Shown: one piece after another, positions 1 to 7,507 of the stretch
How the letters are laid out: the number at the start of each line of letters is the position of its first letter
Numbering within the stretch: position 1 is the first letter of the stretch
Assembly (NCBI RefSeq): GCF_011300215.1
Contig: NZ_CP049866.1
Coordinates: 3,349,001 to 3,413,000, forward strand
Direction of reading: 5' to 3'
Length of the DNA: 64,000 nt
Source of the DNA: Nocardioides piscis
Lineage (GTDB): Bacteria > Actinomycetota > Actinomycetes > Propionibacteriales > Nocardioidaceae
Program-made: the position numbers and the translations under genes
Notes under the pieces: model-generated
Told to the model about the DNA's origin: nothing
The model's input: the letters and a program-made list of their open reading frames with translations, nothing else
The model's database searches: none

Positions 1-570
1 ACCGTGGCGGCCAGCTTCCTGCTGTCCGCGGTCGTGGGTCGCCACCCGGATGCCTTCGTCGAGCTGACCCGTCGCGTGCTCCCCGACCACCCGGTCGAAC
101 GGCTGCACGCCGACGACCGCCCGATCGACGTGGGCGACGCGGAGGCCGTCGTGCTCGGCATGGGGCGGGTCGGGCGGGCGGCATACGAGCGCCTCACGCG
201 CGACTACGGGCTCCGGGTGGTCGGGGTCGAGGACTTCCCCTCGCGCCAGGAGTCGCTCGTGGCCGACGGTCTCAACGTGGTCCTCGGCGACGCCACCGAC
301 CCCGAGTTCTGGGCCCGGATGCGACCGCACCACGTCCAGCTCGCCGTCCTGGCGATGCCCTTCCACACCAGCAACGTCGATGCCCTCAGGAAGCTCCAGG
401 ACAGCGAGTTCGCAGGCACCGTCGCGGTGGTCGCGCAATATGACGACGACCTCGAACAGGCCCGCGCCCTCGGCGCCCACACGGGCTTCCAGCTCTACGA
501 CGGGGTCGGTGCCGAGCTGGCCGACCGCGCAGCCGACGAGGCTGGGCTTCCCCGCCGGGACGGTGGTTGA
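1..570 (+). CDS. C-terminal part of a TrkA-N (KefB-like) nucleotide-binding protein, cut by window start
   Basis: The window opens inside this gene; the frame is open from base 1 and a GTG at base 4 is probably internal. The visible 188 residues contain a Rossmann fold of the TrkA-N (RCK) type: a strand followed by GMGRVGRAAYERL near residue 50, then VVLGDATDPEFW near residue 93. This domain binds NAD(H) and gates K+ channels or cation:proton antiporters of the KefB/TrkA type. The hydrophobic stretch at the visible N-terminus (AASFLLSAVVGR) may be the end of a membrane domain lying upstream. Which transporter it belongs to cannot be decided here. Confidence 0.7.
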   Translation, partial: TVAASFLLSAVVGRHPDAFVELTRRVLPDHPVERLHADDRPIDVGDAEAVVLGMGRVGRAAYERLTRDYGLRVVGVEDFPSRQESLVADGLNVVLGDATDPEFWARMRPHHVQLAVLAMPFHTSNVDALRKLQDSEFAGTVAVVAQYDDDLEQARALGAHTGFQLYDGVGAELADRAADEAGLPRRDGG

Positions 571-618
571 GTTGTTGCACCGAACCGACCGACGTCTGCA
601 ACCGTGAGGAAGACCGCC

Positions 619-1407
619 ATGCCCGACATCCATGCCCTGGCCGCCAGGCTCGACGAGGCAGTCCGTACGGCGACGGCGATCCCCCAGCTCACCGACGAGA
701 CCGCCATCAGCCTCGACGAGGCCTATGCCGTGCAGGCCGCCGGTGTCGAGATCCGCGAGCAGCGCGGCGACGCCGTCGTCGGGGTCAAGCTCGGCTTCAC
801 CAGCCAGGCCAAGGCAGAGCAGATGGGCGTCTCGGACGTCATCATCGGCGTGATCCACCAGAGCATGGCGGTCGACGACGGCGGCTCCACGGACGTCACG
901 GCACTGGTGCACCCCCGGATCGAACCCGAGGTGGCCTTCCTGCTCGGAGTCGACGTCGACCCCAGCGACGACGACTCCGACATCCTCGCAGCGACCACCC
1001 ACGTCGCTCCCGCGCTGGAGATCATCGACAGCCGCTACCGCGACTTCACGTTCTCCCTCGAGGACGTCGTCGCCGACAACACCTCCGCGGCCGGCTTCGT
1101 CCTCGGGCCGTGGCAGCCGTTCGACCAGGCCCGTGCCGGCCTCGACCTGGCGGCGCTCGACGTGGTCCTCAGCGTCGACGGCACCGAGGCGGCGCGCGGG
1201 TCCAGCGCCGACATCCTCGGCGACCCGGTGCTGGCCCTGGCGGCGGTCAAGCGGATGGCGGCGCAGCACGGCATCTCGCTGCCCGCCGGCTCGGTCGTCC
1301 TGGCCGGAGCAGCCACAGCCGCCATACCCCTCGGTGCAGGCGTCGAGGTGCGTGCCGAGCTCGGCAGCCTCGGATCCGTCTCGGTCCACACCGAGACGGC
1401 CCCGTGA
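619..1407 (+). CDS. 2-keto-4-pentenoate hydratase / 2-oxo acid decarboxylase family (MhpD-like)
   Basis: The 262-residue product has the layout of the fumarylacetoacetate hydrolase superfamily, MhpD/DmpH/XylI branch. These metal-dependent enzymes add water to 2-hydroxypentadienoate or decarboxylate oxalocrotonate in meta-cleavage pathways of aromatic compounds. Supporting segments are GVKLGFTSQAK near residue 59 and the acidic metal-binding EPEVAFLLG near residue 102. The ATG at 619 is preferred over an in-frame GTG at 604 because GAGGAAG (606-612) sits 6 bases before it. No other meta-cleavage genes are next to it, so the substrate is unknown. It is followed by a hairpin and then the oxidoreductase operon. 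Confidence 0.8.
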   Translation: MPDIHALAARLDEAVRTATAIPQLTDETAISLDEAYAVQAAGVEIREQRGDAVVGVKLGFTSQAKAEQMGVSDVIIGVIHQSMAVDDGGSTDVTALVHPRIEPEVAFLLGVDVDPSDDDSDILAATTHVAPALEIIDSRYRDFTFSLEDVVADNTSAAGFVLGPWQPFDQARAGLDLAALDVVLSVDGTEAARGSSADILGDPVLALAAVKRMAAQHGISLPAGSVVLAGAATAAIPLGAGVEVRAELGSLGSVSVHTETAP

Positions 1408-1434
1408 CCAGTCGGCGAGGCCTTCGCGGAAGTC

Positions 1435-1452
1435 GTCCCGCGCACGCGGGAC
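1435..1452 (+). terminator. Hairpin after the hydratase gene
   Basis: A perfect 7-bp stem (GTCCCGC / GCGGGAC) with a 4-base loop lies 27 bases after the hydratase stop. It has no T-tract, so it is a weak terminator candidate. It could equally be part of the control region of the downstream oxidoreductase operon. Confidence 0.35.
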
Positions 1453-1519
1453 CAAGGGCCCTGTCCAGCGGTGGCCCAGCGACCGATGATGGTGTGACGA
1501 CAGGCAGGAGGTCGACGCC

Positions 1520-2110
1520 ATGCAGTCCACAGCGAGCCCGGTCGCAGCTGGCCTGTTCGAGGTCCGGCTGCACGGGCGCGGAGGACAGGGTGTGGTCACC
1601 GCAGCTGAGCTGCTGAGCGAGGCGGCCTTCGCGGAAGGTCGGCACGCCCAGGCGTTCCCGAGCTTCGGCAGTGAGCGCACCGGGGCACCGGTCGTCTCCT
1701 ACTGCCGCATCGGCGACGAGGTGATCCGCACCCGCGAGCCGGTGATGGAGCCGCACGCGCTCGTGGTCCAGGACGCCACCCTCCTGCACCAGGTCGATGT
1801 CTTCGCCGGGCTGCGCAGTGACGGGTGGGTGCTCATCAACAGCAGGGAGACGCCCGGTCAGCTCGGCATCGAATCTCTCGAAGCAGGGCACGTGCTCACC
1901 GTGGACGCGACCAACCTCGCCAGGCAGCACGTCGGGCGCCCGATGCCCAACGCCGCGCTGCTGGGTGGGCTGGCGGCGATGACCGGCATCGTCCACCTCG
2001 ACGCGGTCGCTGCGGCAATCCGGGCGAAGTTCCCCGGTGGCATCGCCGAGGGCAACGTGTCCGCTGCGCAGGCTGCCTACGACCTCGTCAGCGCAAGGAA
2101 GGTGGGCTGA
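1520..2110 (+). CDS. porG: 2-oxoacid:ferredoxin oxidoreductase, gamma subunit
   Basis: The 196-residue product matches the gamma domain of pyruvate/2-oxoacid:ferredoxin oxidoreductases (POR/VOR/KOR). These enzymes decarboxylate a 2-oxoacid to acyl-CoA using thiamine diphosphate and iron-sulfur clusters. The diagnostic N-terminal motif HGRGGQGVVTAAELL (residues 14-28) is followed by FPSFGSERTGAPV, as in the family. A strong CAGGAGG lies just before the ATG. The alpha, beta and electron-transfer genes follow with gaps of 3 and 11 bases and one ATGA overlap, so the four form one operon. Substrate preference cannot be read from the sequence. Confidence 0.9.
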   Translation: MQSTASPVAAGLFEVRLHGRGGQGVVTAAELLSEAAFAEGRHAQAFPSFGSERTGAPVVSYCRIGDEVIRTREPVMEPHALVVQDATLLHQVDVFAGLRSDGWVLINSRETPGQLGIESLEAGHVLTVDATNLARQHVGRPMPNAALLGGLAAMTGIVHLDAVAAAIRAKFPGGIAEGNVSAAQAAYDLVSARKVG

Positions 2111-2113
2111 GAC

Positions 2114-3370
2114 GTGCCCGTGCAGATCGAGGGGTCACAGGCGGTCGCTGCGGCCGTGGCCGCGTGCCGCCCACAGGTCATCGGCGCCTATCCGATCAGT
2201 CCGCAGACCCACATCGTCGAGACCCTCAGCAGGCTGGTGAAGTCCGGAGAGCTCCCGGGCTGCGAATACGTCAACGTCGAGTCCGAGTTCGCTGCGATGA
2301 GCGTGTGCATCGGCGCGTCCGCCACCGGCGCTCGCTCCTACACCGCGACGGCGAGCCAAGGCCTCCTCTACATGGTCGAGGCCGTCTACAACGCCTCCGG
2401 ACTCGGCCTCCCGATCGTGATGACGGTGGCCAACCGCGCCATCGGTGCCCCCATCAACATCTGGAACGACCACTCCGACGCCATGAGCCAGCGCGACTCC
2501 GGATGGCTGCAGCTCTATGCCGAGACCAACCAGGAGGCCGCCGACCTGCACGTGCAGGCCTTCCGCATCGCGGAGGCACTGAGCCTGCCGGTCATGGTGT
2601 GCATGGACGGTTTCATCCTCACGCACGCCGTGGAGCAGGTCGAGCTGCCCACGCTCGAGCAGGTCGAGGCCTTCCTGCCGCCCTTCCAGCCGCGCCAGGT
2701 GCTCGACGTCGACGACCCGGTCTCGATCGGGGCGATGGTCGGGCCGGAGGCCTTCACCGAGGTCCGCTACCTCGCCCACGACCGACAGGTCCAGGCGCTC
2801 GACCTGATCCCCCAGGTGGCCCTGGAGTACGCCGCGATCACTGGGCGCGAGGCCGGGGGGCTGGTGCGCCCCTACCGCCTCGACGACGCCGAGACCGCAG
2901 TCATCGCCCTCGGCTCGGCGCTCGGCACCATCAAGGACGTGGTCGACGAGCGCCGCGAGCGCGGGGAGCGGATCGGCGTCCTCGGGATCACCTCGTTCCG
3001 GCCCTTCCCGCTCGAGGCGGTGCGCCACGCGCTCGCGGGCGTGATGCGTTTCGTCGTGGTCGAGAAGGCCTTCAGCGCCGGCATCGGCGGGATCGTCGAC
3101 TCCCACGTGCGGATGGCGTTTCGCGGTCACACGGTGCCGCCCAACTACACCGTGATCGCAGGCCTGGGCGGCCGGCCGATCTTGAAGAGGAGCCTGCACG
3201 CCATGCTCGAGGAGGCGATGGCCGACCGCCTCGCGCCCCTGACCTTCCTCGATCTCAACCACGACCTCGTCGACGCCGAGCTGGCACGCCAGCGCGCCGA
3301 TGTCCGGTCCGGGCCGATGGCCGAGAACCTGCTCCGCGACCTCGGGACCGTGCGGTCCGCCCCCCACTGA
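2114..3370 (+). CDS. porA: 2-oxoacid:ferredoxin oxidoreductase, alpha subunit
   Basis: The 418-residue product has the two pyrimidine-side domains of POR alpha subunits. The N-terminal part carries YPISPQTHIVETL and EFAAMSVCIGAS, with the glutamate that activates thiamine diphosphate. The segment TATASQGLLYMVEAVY follows, and a transketolase-C-like domain (VIALGSALGTIKDVVDE) lies near residue 255. Translation starts with GTG three bases after the porG stop. The length fits separate alpha subunits rather than gamma-alpha fusions such as KorA, so pyruvate or branched-chain oxoacids are likelier than 2-oxoglutarate. That last step is inference. Confidence 0.92.
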   Translation: MPVQIEGSQAVAAAVAACRPQVIGAYPISPQTHIVETLSRLVKSGELPGCEYVNVESEFAAMSVCIGASATGARSYTATASQGLLYMVEAVYNASGLGLPIVMTVANRAIGAPINIWNDHSDAMSQRDSGWLQLYAETNQEAADLHVQAFRIAEALSLPVMVCMDGFILTHAVEQVELPTLEQVEAFLPPFQPRQVLDVDDPVSIGAMVGPEAFTEVRYLAHDRQVQALDLIPQVALEYAAITGREAGGLVRPYRLDDAETAVIALGSALGTIKDVVDERRERGERIGVLGITSFRPFPLEAVRHALAGVMRFVVVEKAFSAGIGGIVDSHVRMAFRGHTVPPNYTVIAGLGGRPILKRSLHAMLEEAMADRLAPLTFLDLNHDLVDAELARQRADVRSGPMAENLLRDLGTVRSAPH

Positions 3371-3381
3371 GGAGTGCAGCC

Positions 3382-4377
3382 ATGACAGAGGCTCCCATCC
3401 GCTTCTACCAGGTCGGCTCGTTCGCGGTCGGCAACCGGCTGCTGCCGCTGGAGGTGCGCACCGTCCAGGCCGAGAGCGACCGCAGCAACGCGATCACCTC
3501 CGGTCACCGCGCCTGTCAGGGCTGCGGAGAGGCCCTCGGTGCGCGCTACGCCCTCGACGCGGCGATGGCTGCCACGAAGGGGCAGATGTTCGCCGTCAAC
3601 GCGACGGGCTGCCTGGAGGTGTTCTCCACCCCCTACCCCGAGACCTCGTGGCGCCTGCCTTGGCTGCACTCGCTGTTCGGCAACGCCCCCGCCGTGGCGA
3701 CGGGGGTGGCCGCGGCGCTCAAGGCGCAGGGGCGCGACGACATCCGCGTGGTCGCGCAGGGCGGTGACGGCGGCACGGTCGACATCGGCTTCGCGTGCCT
3801 GTCGGGCATGTTCGAGCGCAACGACGACGTGCTCTACATCTGCTACGACAACGAGGGCTACATGAACACCGGCGTCCAGCGCTCCGGGGCCACCCCGCCG
3901 GCCGCGCGGACGATGACCACCCAGGCGGTCGGCGACGACCCGGGCAACGTGTTCGGGCAGGGCAAGGACGTGCCACGAATTGCGATGGCCCACGAGATCC
4001 CCTACGTCGCCACCGCCACCGTCGCCGATCTCCACGACCTGGAGGCCAAGGCGACCAAGGCGATGTCGATGCGTGGAGCGCGCTATCTCCACGTCCTCGT
4101 GCCGTGTCCGTTGGGGTGGGGGTCAGAGTCGTCGGCGACGCTCGCCGTGGCGCGCGGTGCGACGCAGTCGGGACTCTTCCCCGTGTTCGAGGCGGAGGGC
4201 GGGGAGGTCACCGGAGTCACCCCCATCCGCAGGCAGGTGCCGGTGGAGGACTACCTGTCGATGCAGAAGCGGTTCGCGCACCTCTTCTCGCCCCGCCGGC
4301 GCGACGACGTGATCGCGCGCGTGCAGGCACAGGCCGACAAGAACATCCGTCGCTACGGGCTCTTGGAGGAGTCATGA
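3382..4377 (+). CDS. porB: 2-oxoacid:ferredoxin oxidoreductase, beta subunit (TPP-binding)
   Basis: This 331-residue subunit binds the diphosphate of thiamine diphosphate. It has an N-terminal cluster motif (HRACQGCGEALGARYA, near residue 40) with two of the expected cysteines. The TPP motif follows (GGDGGTVDIGF, then YDNEGYMNTG), with a conserved later segment RYLHVLVPCPLGW. GAGGAGTG precedes the ATG at 3382. Its stop overlaps the next start (ATGA). It lacks the 2[4Fe-4S] ferredoxin domain of large single-chain PORs; that function is supplied by the next gene. Confidence 0.92.
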   Translation: MTEAPIRFYQVGSFAVGNRLLPLEVRTVQAESDRSNAITSGHRACQGCGEALGARYALDAAMAATKGQMFAVNATGCLEVFSTPYPETSWRLPWLHSLFGNAPAVATGVAAALKAQGRDDIRVVAQGGDGGTVDIGFACLSGMFERNDDVLYICYDNEGYMNTGVQRSGATPPAARTMTTQAVGDDPGNVFGQGKDVPRIAMAHEIPYVATATVADLHDLEAKATKAMSMRGARYLHVLVPCPLGWGSESSATLAVARGATQSGLFPVFEAEGGEVTGVTPIRRQVPVEDYLSMQKRFAHLFSPRRRDDVIARVQAQADKNIRRYGLLEES

Positions 4378-6029
4378 CCGAGCAGCGCCTGACCGATCTC
4401 GGCATGCCGCAGCGGCCGTTCGCCATCACGCTCGACGTGGGTTCGAGCCTGGCCAACCACACCGGCACCTGGCGCACCGAGCGGCCGGTCTACGTCTCCA
4501 ACCTGCCGCCGTGCAACCACGCCTGCCCGGCCGGGGAAGACATCCAGCAGTGGCTCTACCTCGCCGAGGAGGGCGGCTACGAAGCAGCGTGGCGACGGAT
4601 CCTGGCCGACAACCCGTTCCCCGCGATCATGGGTCGGGTCTGCTACCACCCCTGCGAGACCGCGTGCAACCGCGCGGAGATCGACGAGGCCGTCGGCATC
4701 AATGCCGTCGAGCGCTTCCTCGGTGACCAGGCCCGTGTCGAGGGCTGGGCGTTGCCGACCCCCGCGCCCGGCTCCGGCAAGCGCGTCCTCGTGGTGGGCG
4801 CCGGACCGTCCGGTCTGTCGGCCGCGTGGTTCCTTCGGCTGCTGGGGCACGACGTCACCCTCCGCGACGCAGAGGACCGACCGGGCGGGATGATGCGCTA
4901 CGGCATCCCGGCCTACCGCTTGCCTCGCGACGTGGTCGACGAGGAGATCGCGAGGATCGAGACCCTGGGCGTCCACTTCGAGCTGGGCAGCAGGGTCGAC
5001 GACCTGGAGCCGCTGCTGGCGACGTACGACGCCGTCTTCCTCGCCGTCGGTGCGCACGTCGGCCGTCGGGCCTACGTTCCCGCCGGCGAGGCGGCCCGCA
5101 TCGTCGACGCCGTCTCCCTGCTGCACGACGTCGAGGGGGGTACGGCGCCACTGCTCGGGCGCACAGTGGCGGTCTACGGCGGCGGCAACACCGCCCTCGA
5201 TGCCGCCAGGACCGCGAGGCGGCTCGGGGCGACGGATGCGGTGGTGGTCTATCGCCGGACACGGGACCGGATGCCGGCGCACGACTCCGAGGTGCAGGAG
5301 GCTCTCGACGAGGGCATCCGGATGAAGTGGCTGTCGACGGTCAAGCACGCCGACGAGGGCGTGCTGCTCATCGAGAAGATGGAGCTGGACGAGACCGGGT
5401 TCCCGCAGCCGACCGGCGAGATGGAGGAGCTGGCTGCCGACAGCCTGGTGCTCGCCCTGGGCCAGGACGCCGATCTCGCCCTTCTCGACGGGCTGGACGG
5501 CATCACCACCACCGGCGGCGTCGTCGATGTCGACCCCTCGATGATGACGGGCCGGATCGGGCTCTTCGCCGGCGGCGACATGGTGCCGTCGGACCGGACC
5601 GTCACCGTGGCCGTCGGGCACGGCAAGACGGCAGCCCGCCACATCGACGCGTGGCTTCGCGGGACGACATGTCCGCCTGTTCCGCAGAGGTCGCTGGCCG
5701 CCTTCGACGACCTCACGACCTGGTACTACAGCGACGCCCCGCACCGCGTGCGGCCACGGCTCGAGGGTGCCCGCCGGGCGGGGACCTTCGACGAGGTCGT
5801 GCAGGGGCTCGACCCCGAGTCCGCCCTCTTCGAGGCGAGGCGCTGCCTGTCGTGCGGCAACTGCTTCGGCTGCGACAACTGCTTCGGGGTGTGCCCCGAC
5901 AACGCGGTGAAGAAGATCGGCGCACCTGGGCCGGGCGGGTATGAGTTCGACTTCGACTTCTGCAAGGGCTGCGGGCTGTGCGTGGCCGAGTGCCCCTGCG
6001 GGGCGATCACGATGGTGCCTGAGGAGTAG
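4374..6029 (+). CDS. GltD-like FAD/NAD(P) oxidoreductase fused to a 2[4Fe-4S] ferredoxin domain
   Basis: The 551-residue product resembles the glutamate synthase small subunit family. It has an N-terminal cysteine cluster (C47, C51, C90, C94, C98), an FAD Rossmann motif VVGAGPSGLSA (140-150) and a second NAD(P) motif VYGGGNTALDAARTA. The C-terminal 70 residues carry CLSCGNCFGCDNCFGVCP and CKGCGLCVAECP, two [4Fe-4S] sites. It overlaps porB by four bases. It probably takes electrons from the POR core and passes them to NAD(P)+ or a ferredoxin, playing the part of the delta subunit. Direction and acceptor are inferred. Confidence 0.85.
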   Translation: MTEQRLTDLGMPQRPFAITLDVGSSLANHTGTWRTERPVYVSNLPPCNHACPAGEDIQQWLYLAEEGGYEAAWRRILADNPFPAIMGRVCYHPCETACNRAEIDEAVGINAVERFLGDQARVEGWALPTPAPGSGKRVLVVGAGPSGLSAAWFLRLLGHDVTLRDAEDRPGGMMRYGIPAYRLPRDVVDEEIARIETLGVHFELGSRVDDLEPLLATYDAVFLAVGAHVGRRAYVPAGEAARIVDAVSLLHDVEGGTAPLLGRTVAVYGGGNTALDAARTARRLGATDAVVVYRRTRDRMPAHDSEVQEALDEGIRMKWLSTVKHADEGVLLIEKMELDETGFPQPTGEMEELAADSLVLALGQDADLALLDGLDGITTTGGVVDVDPSMMTGRIGLFAGGDMVPSDRTVTVAVGHGKTAARHIDAWLRGTTCPPVPQRSLAAFDDLTTWYYSDAPHRVRPRLEGARRAGTFDEVVQGLDPESALFEARRCLSCGNCFGCDNCFGVCPDNAVKKIGAPGPGGYEFDFDFCKGCGLCVAECPCGAITMVPEE

Positions 6030-6256
6030 TCCGTCCCGGCGGTGCCGATCACCCCGGCGCCGGTGAAGGCGCTGGACCTGGGTCTCGGTGCTCTGCGCTA
6101 CGTGGACGGTGGCGGTGATGTCGCGCGCCCGCGCTGACCTTGATCATCCCGAGCGTGAAGATGGTCAATGCCCCTGGGCGGCATCGGCGCATGGCCTTCC
6201 CCAGCGTCCGCAATGATTGTGCGTCAAGAGTCAGCGACCGCAGTGCACGCTGGTGC
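6030..6256. other. Intergenic region between convergent oxidoreductase operon and accessory cluster
   Basis: These 227 bases separate two convergent units. The part near 6045-6090 is rich in short inverted repeats (CCGGCGGTGCC, CACCCCGGCGCCGG) that could act as a bidirectional terminator, but there is no T-tract. A minus-strand frame through 6049-6257 reads as plausible protein (for example TLDAQSLRTLGKAMRR) but has no start and no recognised family. It may be debris at the edge of an inserted segment. No attachment site or copy of the tRNA-Val end was found. Confidence 0.4.
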
Positions 6257-7468
6257 TCAGTGCGACCGCACCGAGGAGGCAAACCAGAGAGCACACTGGC
6301 GCAGATTGCGATCGACCTCGGCCCAGTCGGCACCGGCGACGACCACCTCACCGACCCGGTCGAACGACTGGGTCCTCCTTCCCAGTCGGTCACCGACCCC
6401 ATGGCGCAGCGAGCACTGGATGACCCCTGGACGGGCCAGGACGTCCTCGCTTCGCGGCATCTGGGCGATGACACCCGCCGGGGCGGTGAGGTTTGCGCAT
6501 CCGAACACCCGCTCCTGCTTCGCTCTGGCGGCGTCTGCGCGCCCTCGCGGAGCTGCGATCTCTTCCGCGAGGGCCGCCGCGGCCCAGCTGAGGTGGAGGT
6601 CGACGCCGGTCGCCAGCCGCGTCACGTCGTCGACCCGACCACCGGAAACCCTGCCGGCACACTCACTGAACACCAGACGCCCATCGGGTTGCTCGAATGC
6701 CTCCAGGTGGAAGACCCCGTCACGATGCCCGAGCGCGGCCAGCGCGCGCTCTGCCAGCAGACCGCCCTGCTCATAGAGATTTCCGTCAGCCATCGGCGAG
6801 AGGCAGACGGATCCCACGAGAGCTCCCCCATGCACCTCCATGAGGTTTTCGAGGTAGCGCGACACCGTGAGAGTCGTGACGTGACCGCTCTGGACCACCC
6901 CGTCGAGATGCAGCTCGGACCCGGCGACGAACTCCTCGACAAGCCACGGGCCGCCCTCTGCCGAGACTGCCCATTCCACCGCCTCGGCCGCGGACGAGAG
7001 CCGCAGGGTGTCGCGCGCACCAAGCCCGTTGAGCGGCTTGACGACGACCGGGAATCCGCCGATCTGGCCGACTTCGCCGACGATGTCAGCCACGAAGGGC
7101 AGGACACGGCAGCGGGCGACGTCGAGGCCAGCTGAGCGTATCCGCGACTTCTGCACGAACTTGTCCCGCATCGCCATGGCCACGTCGAGTGACATCGCCC
7201 TGGTGCCCAGCACGCCGCCGAGGACCGCGGCCGTGACTTGTCCCCACTCCTGGGCGCTGACCACGGCGACGAAAGGTCGCGACCAGGAGAGCGCGGCCAG
7301 CACGCCCTCCACGTCGGCAGGGTCGGCCACAGGGATCAGGGTGACACCGTCCATGACCGGCAGGGCACGCTTCTCTGCGTGCCGAAGGACGCACGTCACC
7401 TCGACACCAAACATCCGCAGCGCCCGGACGGCTGGCAGCTTCCACCCCACCAGGAGAACACCCGGCAC
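6257..7468 (-). CDS. ATP-grasp ligase A of the accessory cluster
   Basis: The 403-residue product has the ATP-grasp fold of carboxylate-amine or peptide ligases: an N-terminal Rossmann-like region (GVLLVGWK), VVVKPLNGLGARDT (K144, nucleotide binding), a VEEF segment (hinge, 177-180) and the metal-binding end HLEAFEQPDGRLVFSECAGR (254-273). Family members activate a carboxylate as acyl-phosphate and join it to an amine. It is a clear paralogue of the gene at 15081-16322; almost every block from residue 100 onward aligns. It is the last gene of the minus-strand cluster. The GTG start has no good Shine-Dalgarno sequence. Substrates are unknown. Confidence 0.85.
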   Translation of the reverse strand: MPGVLLVGWKLPAVRALRMFGVEVTCVLRHAEKRALPVMDGVTLIPVADPADVEGVLAALSWSRPFVAVVSAQEWGQVTAAVLGGVLGTRAMSLDVAMAMRDKFVQKSRIRSAGLDVARCRVLPFVADIVGEVGQIGGFPVVVKPLNGLGARDTLRLSSAAEAVEWAVSAEGGPWLVEEFVAGSELHLDGVVQSGHVTTLTVSRYLENLMEVHGGALVGSVCLSPMADGNLYEQGGLLAERALAALGHRDGVFHLEAFEQPDGRLVFSECAGRVSGGRVDDVTRLATGVDLHLSWAAAALAEEIAAPRGRADAARAKQERVFGCANLTAPAGVIAQMPRSEDVLARPGVIQCSLRHGVGDRLGRRTQSFDRVGEVVVAGADWAEVDRNLRQCALWFASSVRSH

Positions 7469-7507
7469 GGGTTCGTCTGCGGGGGAACCACGAGCGTCTC
7501 GGTGGCT

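Noticed and set aside
567..1616. Plus-strand 349-codon frame spanning the hydratase gene
   Set aside because: It is an Arg/Gly/Pro-rich out-of-frame shadow of the hydratase, whose own frame has a ribosome site and family motifs.
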